Virus record (IMG/VR): IMGVR_UViG_3300042539_001868
Location: 1-62,195 of that record
Source of the DNA: a virus
DNA: 62,195 bases
Strand: one strand, 5' to 3'
Shown one piece after another: positions 41,413 to 50,429 of the stretch. The notes below the pieces were generated by a model, which saw nothing but the letters and a program-made list of their open reading frames with translations, did not search any database and had not been told where the DNA came from. How positions within the stretch are numbered: the first letter of the stretch is position 1; each line of letters opens with the position of its first letter. The translations under genes and the position numbers were made by a program.

Positions 41413-42292
41413 TTGTTTTTAACGCTTTGATAAGTTGATTAATACTTATACCTTCTTTTTCTGCCAATTTTTTTATTGACTTAATATTTTTCAATAAAAT
41501 TTTATTCAACCCAGAATTTTTACTAACAACATCTGAGTCATTTCTATCTCGTTTTGAAAGTATGTCTTCCACCATTTTTTCCATGGCTCTTTTTTGTTCT
41601 TCATCAATATTACTATTTTCAGATACTATTTTTTCTAACAATGAAGACATCATATCTTTTTGTTGTTCTTCAATAGTTTTTTCAGATAAACGTTGTTTTA
41701 ACTTACCACCTTTTCTTTTAGCTTTAGGAAGTTTACCAAATTCTTTTGCTCTATGTTTTGGATTATCAACACCCATATCTTTTAATGTTTTTACCGTATT
41801 CTTAAAATCCATGTTTTCAGTTTCTTCATATCCAAAAGCATCTGAATAATCAACTTCTGAAACAACATTATCTTGTTCGTCTTCACTTTCACCCCAATAT
41901 ACACGATATCCTCTAGTTACAGGGTCATTTGACACACGAGACATAGGTATGGTTTGGTCCATAGTTTTTCTTGGATGGTTCAACATGTTTAAAAAAGGAA
42001 CTTTTGAGTTTGTGAATGTTCCATCAGAATCAACTAACTCATCAAGTTCTTCTACATCTTTTAAATCTTTTTCTAATTCTTTTTTGTTCGGTTTAGTTTT
42101 TTTATTTAAAAACTTATCCATAACTTTTTTTACTTTATTTGCGTCCTTTTTTTTGAATTCTTTTTTCTCATCTTTTTTTCTTGATTCAGATATTGTATCG
42201 GCAATCGAATAATAAAGGGAAATATTTTCGCCTTTATCTTTCAAGAAGAAATAACAATTATTTTTAAAGTATTCTTGGTTATAAGAAATCAT
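41405..42292 (-). CDS. Hypothetical charged protein, first gene of minus unit
   Basis: 295 residues, Lys/Glu-rich with long charged runs (about 35-75 and 225-255), and an acidic middle segment. The C-terminal 35 residues (NIKSIKKLAEKEGISINQLI) look like a small helix-turn-helix. The N-terminal 30 residues (MISYNQEYFKNNCYFFLKDK) are aromatic. No signal peptide. It heads a five-gene unit ended by the terminator at 39601, and has a late-type motif 13 bases upstream, divergent from the fibre gene at 42344. Confidence 0.65.
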   Translation of the reverse strand: MISYNQEYFKNNCYFFLKDKGENISLYYSIADTISESRKKDEKKEFKKKDANKVKKVMDKFLNKKTKPNKKELEKDLKDVEELDELVDSDGTFTNSKVPFLNMLNHPRKTMDQTIPMSRVSNDPVTRGYRVYWGESEDEQDNVVSEVDYSDAFGYEETENMDFKNTVKTLKDMGVDNPKHRAKEFGKLPKAKRKGGKLKQRLSEKTIEEQQKDMMSSLLEKIVSENSNIDEEQKRAMEKMVEDILSKRDRNDSDVVSKNSGLNKILLKNIKSIKKLAEKEGISINQLIKALKTNE

Positions 42293-42305
42293 ACTCTTTT
42301 TCTCA

Positions 42306-42332
42306 ATAAATACTTCGAAACAATGTATTTAT
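42306..42332. promoter_or_regulatory. Divergent pair of late-promoter motifs
   Basis: Minus-strand TATTTAT at 42306-42312, 13 bases before the gene at 42292, and plus-strand TATTTAT at 42326-42332, 11 bases before the gene at 42344. The only 51-base gap between the two units holds exactly one motif for each. Confidence 0.68.
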
Positions 42333-42343
42333 CATAAAAAAAG

Positions 42344-45300
42344 ATGGCATCTCAAAATATTAACCAATATGTTTATCCGAACTTGTTCCCGCAACTTAGT
42401 TTGGAATCATATGATATGTCTTTAACCTCAGATGAAAGAGATTTCAATCAAGAAGTTGTGTTCTCACCGTATCTGATTGCACAAACATATGGTAATAGAT
42501 TGCCTTTTTATTTTGACATTAATAACACAAATTCCGCTCAAAATTTAACACTCAATTATAAAGAGTATAATAGGAATAATATTTTTGTTTCTGAGAATTA
42601 TTACAATCCTGATAATATAGATTTTTCTTGTGTAACATCGGGTCAATCATGCGATATAGGACTCACAGGTATTGATAATGGTTTAGTTCAAAACATGACA
42701 GGAGAAACAATAACATTTACAAATGGATTGTTACCTAATTTACTCAAATTCGATAGAATGAGTTTTGATAGAAGATTAAAACTTTTCCAAGTCACTGGAA
42801 ATACAAGTGACCCAAATATTAGATTTTCAGGATTTTCTGATAGAGTTTTATACGAAGTTGTAAGTAAGTTTAGTCCATTTGAAGGTAGATATCACGAACT
42901 ATACGGAGGTTTTTATCAAGGTTTTTACAAATTATTTGGTTACGATTATGAAATTTTTCCTGAAAGGATGAATAAGGGGTGGACGGTTGAAATGATTTTA
43001 AAACCAAGATTTGTAAACGAATATGAACCAACTGAAGGTGAAACAACCTTAAATAAAATATACCCAAATAATAAAAATACTTTCTTTTATTTTGGAGGTA
43101 GGGCGGAAAATAAATTTTATCATCATGCCGATGGTACTCAAGAATGTTATACAGGATATACAAGAGTTACATCAGATTTAACAACTCTTGAAACTTGCGC
43201 TTGTTGTAATACAAGTGTAACAAACAGTAGATGTATATATGTTTACCCTCCAAGGTCTGTAAATAACGTTCACGACCCACATGTAAATTATGGATGTGAT
43301 TTATGTGGTGGAAATAAAGAAAAACGAATTAGTTGTGGTTGTGATTGTAATAGTACTGCTTGTGAAACTTGTGGTTGGGAGTGTCAGACTCATATTTGTC
43401 CAACACCAAGCCCAACACCAACACCAACACAATCAGTAACTCCAACACCAAGCCCTACTTCAGGATTGTTACCTACAATAACACCAACTCCAAGCCAAAC
43501 GACTGGATTAACACCAACTCCAAGTCCCACTCCCGGATTAACACCAACTCAAACCGTAGTGACTGATATTTTCAGAGGTTTATATTTGAATGACTTTAAT
43601 ACAATTATTGGAAATCCAACTGAGGAACAAAATGTTTATAATTGGGTTCAAAACAATAAAATCAACCATGTTTATTGTTATGATTTAACTCCAATTTTGG
43701 CAACACTTACAGGTCGAAATAATGTTAGAAATTTTAATACGACCATTAGAAACTACGGTGTTTTAAAAATTGCGGGTATCGGTGCTACGGAAAAGACATT
43801 AATTGGTAGTGGTACTACAGGTCAAAACTCAAGAGTTTATTATAATAATGAGTGTACTCAACCTTCACAAAAATACGATATTTTAAATATCGAAAATGAA
43901 TATTGGAATTATAATGGTGCGAGCCCTTATATAAATCCGGGAACAAATGGTCAAATAAGATATGACAACGGTACTAACTTAGATTGGAAATCTCAAAACG
44001 GAAACGTTTATCAATACGGTATTACAAATAATATTGAATCTGATGTATACCAAGGAATAATTCGTGACGGAAAAAATAGCCCTCCAACCCCACCATTCAA
44101 TTTAAAAGTACCTGATACAACAATTGCTCTTGATTTAGTTAATAACTCAAGAAGATTATTAATAGATTGTTATTTGACAACCGCACAATTCACATCATCA
44201 CCTGATGCAGGTTTCAATCATATTTTAACAAGATTAACACTTTTAGGAAACGCGTCATTATCATCGTCCAAAGTCACTGAAATTGTTATATTGTTCAACG
44301 CTAAAGACGCGTTTATGAAATCTTATTTCGTTGCCAATCCTTTAGATTCCGCCTACAATACCGTATTGTCATCATTTAATAGTAATACTTTTTCAGGTAA
44401 AGCGGGTGTGAAGTTAGTTGGTTTTATGATGTTTGGTTATCAACAAGTTAAAGACATTTTAAATGTTCAACAACAAAATTTATTTTTACCACCAACTCCA
44501 ACACCATCTTTAGAAGTATGTGATGTTATTAAACCTGTTTGCACACCTACATGTACTAAATGTGATACTTGTACAACTTGTGATAATTGTACTTCAGGTT
44601 GGACATCAATTGAAAATACTTGTGAAACCGACCCACTGTTAGATGCAAACGGTATTTCATTTAGATTATGTGGTGACCCTAAAAATCCTCAAATCGGGGT
44701 TAGAGCGATAGTTTTTACAGGACAATGTGAAACTACAGGTACTTGTTCAAACACAGGTTCAACATATGTAACTGGTTACACCATTGTTGATTACTGTAGC
44801 CCTCCGATATATCCTTATTGTTTATCGGTTAATCCCGCATATTTGGAAGAGGAACATTGGTTTCAATTAGATGCTGTTTGGGAAAGATATACTTGGTTAG
44901 ATAATTGTGATTTATGGTACAGAGGTGGTTTAGGTAATATAACTGAGAAACTATATTTGGAAGGTTTAGCCAATAATACTAGCTCTTTAATTACTGTACC
45001 ATATACCCAAGAAAATGGGAAAACATCAGAACAAATTGAATTGATTAATTTAAATTCAAAATGGTTTGATGAAAAAAAATATAGAAAAGGAAGACTCAAA
45101 TTTTATATCAATGGTAAGTTATTTTACACTATTGAAGATTTTGAAGAGATTATTCCAAGAGCTTTGAGTACGGATAAAGAAAAACAAGTCGGAGTTCCAT
45201 TTAATGTTTCTTGGGGTGGAGGAACACAAGGTTTGAGAGAGAACTTAACCTTCTCATCGATGACACAACCTTACGGACCATACATACAAGACCCTGAATG

Positions 45301-46291
45301 TTTTCCAATTAATGATTTATCGGGAACAACACTTAATAGATTAAAAACTAATATAATAATAGAACAAAATTTTGCGGGAACTTTTGAAGGCGCTATTTCA
45401 CAATTCAGAATGTATGTTACACCATTAAGTGCTCCTGAAATTAAACATAATTTTGATTTATTAAAAAATACATTTAGGATGTTTAATCCTGATTGTCCAA
45501 ATTGTGAGAACCCTTGTCCTCCAAATGATTTTACATATCAAATTATTGAACCAACCACAACAACCACAACCACTTCACCTATTACAACCACGACTACAAC
45601 AATAATACCGACCACGACCACAACTACAATTTTAACACCATTTGGTTTAGGTCGAGAATTATCGGCGGATAAAAGAGATTTAAATTATCTTATTTCAAAT
45701 AAATTACCAAGACCAAAAATTTCAATTTCTGAAAGATATTGGGATGATGAAAGATGGTGGGGAGACCAAGGTAATACACCACAATGTGTTGGGTACGCAT
45801 GGTCACATTGGATTGATGATGGACCTATAATACATGCCGGTAGAAGACCAAATGTAAATCCGACAACTTTATATAGAGAATCACAAAAACGTGACCAATG
45901 GCCGGGTGAAAACTACAATGGAACATCAGTTAGAGGTGGTGCTAAATACTTACAAGAAATTGGTAAGATTAAATCTTACTTATGGGCGTTTGATGTTCAA
46001 ACTTTAATGAATACTGTTTTAACACAAGGCCCTGTTGTTGTTGGTACTAATTGGTATTATAACATGTTTTTTCCTGATAGGAATGGATTAATAAGAGCGT
46101 CTGGTAGATGGATGGGAGGTCACGCCTACGTTATAAATGGTGTTAACACAAAAACACAATTATTTAGAATCAAAAATAGTTGGGGTAGAAATTGGGGTCA
46201 AAAAGGAAGAGCGTTTATAAGTTTTTCTGATATGACAAGATTGATAAGAGAAGGTGGAGAAATATGTTTAGGAACTGAAAATAAATTTTAA
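42344..46291 (+). CDS. Giant tail-fibre-like protein ending in papain-like cysteine protease
   Basis: 1315 residues. About 1-270: structural N-terminus. 275-350: Cys-rich knot (CDLCGGN, SCGCDC, CETCGWEC). 350-405: Thr/Pro-rich linker. 410-715: alpha/beta domain (TDIFRGLYLNDFNTIIG, NHVYCYDLTPIL, ILNIENEYWN), possibly a glycosidase-type barrel. 720-830: Cys-rich. 830-1062: concanavalin/LamG-like (TFEGAISQFRMYVTPLSAPE). 1069-1099: Thr-rich linker. 1110-1315: C1A papain-like peptidase with oxyanion Gln1142 and Cys1148 (DQGNTPQCVGYAWS), His1260 (GGHAYVINGV) and Asn1278 (IKNSWGRNWGQKG). No signal peptide. A receptor-binding fibre carrying a protease, and maybe a glycosidase, could breach host surface layers. 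Confidence 0.85.
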   Translation: MASQNINQYVYPNLFPQLSLESYDMSLTSDERDFNQEVVFSPYLIAQTYGNRLPFYFDINNTNSAQNLTLNYKEYNRNNIFVSENYYNPDNIDFSCVTSGQSCDIGLTGIDNGLVQNMTGETITFTNGLLPNLLKFDRMSFDRRLKLFQVTGNTSDPNIRFSGFSDRVLYEVVSKFSPFEGRYHELYGGFYQGFYKLFGYDYEIFPERMNKGWTVEMILKPRFVNEYEPTEGETTLNKIYPNNKNTFFYFGGRAENKFYHHADGTQECYTGYTRVTSDLTTLETCACCNTSVTNSRCIYVYPPRSVNNVHDPHVNYGCDLCGGNKEKRISCGCDCNSTACETCGWECQTHICPTPSPTPTPTQSVTPTPSPTSGLLPTITPTPSQTTGLTPTPSPTPGLTPTQTVVTDIFRGLYLNDFNTIIGNPTEEQNVYNWVQNNKINHVYCYDLTPILATLTGRNNVRNFNTTIRNYGVLKIAGIGATEKTLIGSGTTGQNSRVYYNNECTQPSQKYDILNIENEYWNYNGASPYINPGTNGQIRYDNGTNLDWKSQNGNVYQYGITNNIESDVYQGIIRDGKNSPPTPPFNLKVPDTTIALDLVNNSRRLLIDCYLTTAQFTSSPDAGFNHILTRLTLLGNASLSSSKVTEIVILFNAKDAFMKSYFVANPLDSAYNTVLSSFNSNTFSGKAGVKLVGFMMFGYQQVKDILNVQQQNLFLPPTPTPSLEVCDVIKPVCTPTCTKCDTCTTCDNCTSGWTSIENTCETDPLLDANGISFRLCGDPKNPQIGVRAIVFTGQCETTGTCSNTGSTYVTGYTIVDYCSPPIYPYCLSVNPAYLEEEHWFQLDAVWERYTWLDNCDLWYRGGLGNITEKLYLEGLANNTSSLITVPYTQENGKTSEQIELINLNSKWFDEKKYRKGRLKFYINGKLFYTIEDFEEIIPRALSTDKEKQVGVPFNVSWGGGTQGLRENLTFSSMTQPYGPYIQDPECFPINDLSGTTLNRLKTNIIIEQNFAGTFEGAISQFRMYVTPLSAPEIKHNFDLLKNTFRMFNPDCPNCENPCPPNDFTYQIIEPTTTTTTTSPITTTTTTIIPTTTTTTILTPFGLGRELSADKRDLNYLISNKLPRPKISISERYWDDERWWGDQGNTPQCVGYAWSHWIDDGPIIHAGRRPNVNPTTLYRESQKRDQWPGENYNGTSVRGGAKYLQEIGKIKSYLWAFDVQTLMNTVLTQGPVVVGTNWYYNMFFPDRNGLIRASGRWMGGHAYVINGVNTKTQLFRIKNSWGRNWGQKGRAFISFSDMTRLIREGGEICLGTENKF

Positions 46292-46294
46292 GTT

Positions 46295-46780
46295 ATGAAT
46301 GAGTTAATAATAATAAGTAGTGAAAATTGGGATGGACAAGATGTAAACATTTTGTTTAAACCTGATAATGATGAAATTGTTTTAAATTTAGGTGACGTAA
46401 CACTACCGTTTACTTTTCAACCAAGTTTATTGATTCCTCCAAGGGAAATATATGGCACTTATACTATTGTTACATTGAGTGGTGGATGTCCATATTTTTT
46501 AAATGTGATAAGACCAACACCTACCCCTACACCAACTATAACGGTTACTAAAACGCCAACACTTACTCCTACACCTACAATCACCCCTACGCCAACATTT
46601 GACCCTTGTAAAGTTCCCACACCGACACCATCAATTACTTCAACTCCAACCGTTACACCGACAATTACAATAACTCCATCATCAACTTGTACAAATCCAT
46701 GTGGATGTCCTGACCCAAGCAAGACTCCAAAACCTACGACAACACCAACACCAACTCCGTCTTACAATACTTGTAATTAA
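46295..46780 (+). CDS. Small fibre protein: beta module plus Thr/Pro stalk
   Basis: 161 residues. The first 75 form a beta module ([41 protein letters not shown]) related to the module seen at 46842, 59477 and 60862. The rest is a Thr/Pro/Ser stalk ([19 protein letters not shown]) with a CxxPCGCPD cluster near the end, then TP repeats. It starts three bases after the giant fibre gene and probably shares its message. No signal peptide. A short decoration or tip protein is plausible. Confidence 0.75.
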   Translation: MNELIIISSENWDGQDVNILFKPDNDEIVLNLGDVTLPFTFQPSLLIPPREIYGTYTIVTLSGGCPYFLNVIRPTPTPTPTITVTKTPTLTPTPTITPTPTFDPCKVPTPTPSITSTPTVTPTITITPSSTCTNPCGCPDPSKTPKPTTTPTPTPSYNTCN

Positions 46781-46829
46781 CCATACCTTTATTCTTAAAC
46801 TTACTGTTCTATAATTTAATGGACTTAAC

Positions 46830-46836
46830 TATTTAT
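46830..46836 (+). promoter_or_regulatory. Candidate late promoter (TATTTAT) for fibre gene at 46842
   Basis: Context CTATTTATTGTTG, five bases before the ATG at 46842, in the 61-base gap between fibre genes. Confidence 0.5.
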
Positions 46837-46841
46837 TGTTG

Positions 46842-49800
46842 ATGCAATTAATAACGATTACTGGCGCAACAGGTGTCGGACCTTATAACATATATGTTTG
46901 TGACATCACACTAACCACATGCGTTCAAGTTGCAAGTTCAACCCCAATACCCCCAAGTTACAGTTTTTACTTACCTAATGTATTTGTTGGTGTTAATCAA
47001 GTCATCGTAAAGTTATTAGATTTAAGTGATGGGTGTGAATATTTCAACATCTATTATTGTAACTTTCCAAGTAATACTCCTACAATTACACCAACAGTTA
47101 CTCCAACAATGGATGTTAATTGTAATTGTTTAATTTTCAACAATACATCTTCATCAATACAAAATATTAGTTACACACAGTGTGACGGTAATGTTTTCTA
47201 TGGAACAATCGCAGGTCTTACAACATTATACGTCTGTGGTAAATTACCATCAACGGATGACCCAAGTGTAACAATATCTATTACAAAACCTTGTGTAGAT
47301 GGTTCTTGTCCTCCACCAACACCGACAATTACAACAACTCCAACTGTTACACCTACAAATACATTTACTAACACTACAACACCTACAATAACTCCAACGG
47401 TTTCAATACCATCATTAAATTTATTTTTCCAAGAATGTTGTGACCCAACCAAAACTTTTATAGTTACAGGAATTCCTGGTTATTTAGTATTTCCAATCGG
47501 AAGTGTTCACTATATTCAAACACCAAGTTATTCGGCCTGTTCAGAGGTGATAAACCCAACTTTTGTAAGTGCGGTTTATCCTTACTCATCATCATTATTT
47601 CACTCAGATTGTATTTCTTGTGTGGCAACACATTTATGTCCTTCACCAACACCAACTGTTACCCCAACAACCACCCCAACCCCTGTAACTCCAACAGTTA
47701 CACCTACAATTACAACTACCCCTGTAACTCCAACAGTAACCCCAACTAACACGGTAACACCAACTATTACTGTAACACAAACACGACCAAAAGTAATTTA
47801 TTTAGTTAAACAATGTTGTCCATCAACACCACCTCCTACGTCAACACCAACAGTTACACCTACTAGAAACTCAACAATATACAAAGTTAGAAAATGTTGT
47901 CCAAACGCAATTTATCGAGTGAAGAGATGTTGTCCTTCAACACCACCTCCTACACCAACTCCAACCGTAACACCAACAAGAAACTCAACAATTTATCGAG
48001 TAAAGAAATGTTGTTCTGAGCCAGCTCCTACACCAACCGTAACCGCAACTAACACTCCTACAAGAACTCCAACCAGTACCCTTGTTACCGCAACTCCAAC
48101 TATCACTCCGACAAATACTGTTACACCTACCGTAACACCAACGAATAATTTTACAATAATGACGTTGAGGTCGTGTTGTTTATCACCAGCACCTACCCCG
48201 TCCCCAACAACTACAAACACTCCAACTATAACACCAACAAATACCGTCACTCCAACATCACCGTTGAAAAATGTTTTCTTCCGTGATTGTTGTGATGAAA
48301 CAAATTTATTTTTATTACAAGGAGTTCCTCCTTTTTATTCGACATCAAGTGGTGATACCTACATTGTAGGTAGTTCGGGATTCAATGGTTGTGCAACTGT
48401 AATTCCTCCAACGTCTGTATTAAATGTTTATACGTATACATCATTATCAGCCTCTACGGATTGTAACACTTGTATTGAAACTCAGCCTTGTCCTACACCG
48501 ACTGTGACTCCAACAACAACAGCCACTCCAACAACAACTCCAACTGTTACACCAACTGTGACAATTACAATAACTAACACTCCTACAGTTACACCGACTA
48601 ATACCGTAACACCTACTATAACTGTAACTCCTACTAATTGGACTGTAAGAGAAGCCATTCCTTGTTGTTTATGTAATGGTTTACCTATTCAGTATGTTAG
48701 CGCTCCGATTACTTTATCAGGGGGTATTGTGTTTTTAGGTAGTGATGGTCAGTGTTATCAATTAGGTGACCCTATCAATACATCACCCACAATTACTTAT
48801 GTAAACGGTGGATATGGATTTAGTTGTGAGGCATGTTTCAATGATTGTTTGGGAACTGGTACAACACATCCTTGTCCTACTTCTACTGTAACACCTACTG
48901 TTACTCCTACAATCACACCGACTCCAACTAAAAACTTCACAATAATGACTTTAAGGTCTTGTTGTTTATCTCCAATACCAAGTCCAACAACAACCCCTAC
49001 AATCACGCCAACTATCACAACAACTCAAGTAACACAAACTCCGACACCTACCAATACATCAACACCTGTCACTCAAACTCCGACTCCAACTAACACGTCT
49101 ACACCTGTAACTCAAACTCCAACCCCTACTGTTACTGTAACACCTACTGACAACTTTACAGTTATGACTTTGAGAAGTTGTTGTTTAACTCCTTTACCAA
49201 GTCCAACACCAACAAATACTGTTACTCCTACAATTACTGTAACACCAACAAATTGGTTAGTTAGAGAAGCAATTCCTTGTTGTATTTGTAACGGTCTTCC
49301 TATTCAATATGTTAACGCACCGACAACATTGGCGATTGGTTTAGTTTTCTTAGGTAGTGATGGTCAATGTTATCAACTAGGTAATCCTGTTTATCAAATA
49401 CCTACAATAACTTATGTGAATGGTGGATATGGTTTCAGTTGTGACGCTTGTATATCTGATTGTATTGGAATGGGTATGCCTCATCCTTGTCCTACTTCTA
49501 CCATAACACCAACCCCAACTAATACTCCTACAATATCTGTAACACCTACAATTACTCCGACTAATACCCCAACAATTACACCAACTCCAACTAAAAACTT
49601 TACAATAATGACTTTAAGAAGTTGTTGTTTATTCCCTATTCCAAGTCCTACACCAACAGTTACTCCAACTCAAGTAACTCAAACACCAACTCCGACTAAT
49701 ACCGTAACCCCAAGTATTACTCCAACTATAACTACAACTCCGGTAACACAAACTCCAACACCGACTAACACCGTTACTCCAACAATCACACCTACACCAA

Positions 49801-50366
49801 CTAAAAACTTTACAATAATGACTTTAAGAAGTTGTTGTTTGTTCCCTATTCCAACTCCTACTCCTACTCCATCAATAACCCCTACCATTACAACAAGCCC
49901 TGTAACTCCTACAGTCACTCCGACAAATACTTCTACACCTGTTACTCAAACACCTACGCCTTCAGTAACCTCAACCCCTGTAACTCAAACACCTACTCAA
50001 ACAGTTACTCCAACTCCTACAATTAACTTTACTATAATGACTTTAAGAAGTTGTTGTTTGAATCCTATTCCTACACCAACTGTCACTCCGACAATTACTC
50101 CAAGTTCAGTGACTCCAACTCCAACAATAACGCCAACAATTACTCCGACAATAAACTTTACAATTATGACATTACAATCTTGTTGTTTAGTTCCCGCTCC
50201 AACACCAACGAATACAGTAACCCCTACTATAACCGTAAGTCAGTCTGTAACTCCAACACCATCGGTTACACAAACACCTACCCCATCACAATTGGTGTAT
50301 AAACAGTTTCAAGATTTAAGTTTCTTTGAATTTATGGACAACGTTCCTTACAACTTCCAAAATTAA
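46842..50366 (+). CDS. Cys-rich, Thr/Pro-rich fibre protein with repeated CC modules
   Basis: 1174 residues from ATG 46842; an in-frame TTG at 46836 is rejected as start because it overlaps the promoter motif. A first beta module (ITGATGVGPYNIYVCDITLT, 1-72) matches the stand-alone proteins at 59477 and 60862. Then come Cys-rich domains joined by long stalks of TPT, TVT, TNT and TIT units: two of type CCDPTKTF..., two of type AIPCC-CNGLPIQYV with SDGQCYQLG, and seven copies of a peptide NFTIMTLRSCCL-x-P-x-P. About eleven CC pairs could cross-link or bind metal. Its mucin-like composition fits an exposed stalk. It ends YKQFQDLSFFEFMDNVPYN. Confidence 0.82.
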   Translation: MQLITITGATGVGPYNIYVCDITLTTCVQVASSTPIPPSYSFYLPNVFVGVNQVIVKLLDLSDGCEYFNIYYCNFPSNTPTITPTVTPTMDVNCNCLIFNNTSSSIQNISYTQCDGNVFYGTIAGLTTLYVCGKLPSTDDPSVTISITKPCVDGSCPPPTPTITTTPTVTPTNTFTNTTTPTITPTVSIPSLNLFFQECCDPTKTFIVTGIPGYLVFPIGSVHYIQTPSYSACSEVINPTFVSAVYPYSSSLFHSDCISCVATHLCPSPTPTVTPTTTPTPVTPTVTPTITTTPVTPTVTPTNTVTPTITVTQTRPKVIYLVKQCCPSTPPPTSTPTVTPTRNSTIYKVRKCCPNAIYRVKRCCPSTPPPTPTPTVTPTRNSTIYRVKKCCSEPAPTPTVTATNTPTRTPTSTLVTATPTITPTNTVTPTVTPTNNFTIMTLRSCCLSPAPTPSPTTTNTPTITPTNTVTPTSPLKNVFFRDCCDETNLFLLQGVPPFYSTSSGDTYIVGSSGFNGCATVIPPTSVLNVYTYTSLSASTDCNTCIETQPCPTPTVTPTTTATPTTTPTVTPTVTITITNTPTVTPTNTVTPTITVTPTNWTVREAIPCCLCNGLPIQYVSAPITLSGGIVFLGSDGQCYQLGDPINTSPTITYVNGGYGFSCEACFNDCLGTGTTHPCPTSTVTPTVTPTITPTPTKNFTIMTLRSCCLSPIPSPTTTPTITPTITTTQVTQTPTPTNTSTPVTQTPTPTNTSTPVTQTPTPTVTVTPTDNFTVMTLRSCCLTPLPSPTPTNTVTPTITVTPTNWLVREAIPCCICNGLPIQYVNAPTTLAIGLVFLGSDGQCYQLGNPVYQIPTITYVNGGYGFSCDACISDCIGMGMPHPCPTSTITPTPTNTPTISVTPTITPTNTPTITPTPTKNFTIMTLRSCCLFPIPSPTPTVTPTQVTQTPTPTNTVTPSITPTITTTPVTQTPTPTNTVTPTITPTPTKNFTIMTLRSCCLFPIPTPTPTPSITPTITTSPVTPTVTPTNTSTPVTQTPTPSVTSTPVTQTPTQTVTPTPTINFTIMTLRSCCLNPIPTPTVTPTITPSSVTPTPTITPTITPTINFTIMTLQSCCLVPAPTPTNTVTPTITVSQSVTPTPSVTQTPTPSQLVYKQFQDLSFFEFMDNVPYNFQN
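48146..50200 (+). repeat. Seven dispersed repeats of NFTIMTLRSCCL with TPT stalks
   Basis: The peptide [N/D]FT[IV]MTL[RQ]SCCL-x-P-x-P recurs seven times inside the gene at 46842, separated by Thr/Pro stalks of varying length. At DNA level the repeats stay close (acaataatgactttaaga and variants), a likely substrate for recombination. Confidence 0.85.
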
Positions 50367-50401
50367 AAGTCAAGGTATTCAGAAAAATTTAAAACGACTT
50401 A

Positions 50402-50408
50402 TATTTAT
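50402..50408 (+). promoter_or_regulatory. Candidate late promoter (TATTTAT) for fibre gene at 50430
   Basis: Context CTTATATTTATGATTAAAAAG, 21 bases before the ATG at 50430. Confidence 0.62.
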
Positions 50409-50429
50409 GATTAAAAAGAATAAAATAAT

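Noticed and set aside
46459-49918. Several Val/Gly-rich open frames antisense to the Thr/Pro stalks
   Set aside because: Repeats such as VGVIVGV arise from the complement of ACN-CCN codons; they carry no domains and no promoters.
47080-50300. Repeated DNA resembling a repeat array (CRISPR-like)
   Set aside because: The repeats are in-frame protein repeats with variable spacing and length, not direct repeats with unique spacers.
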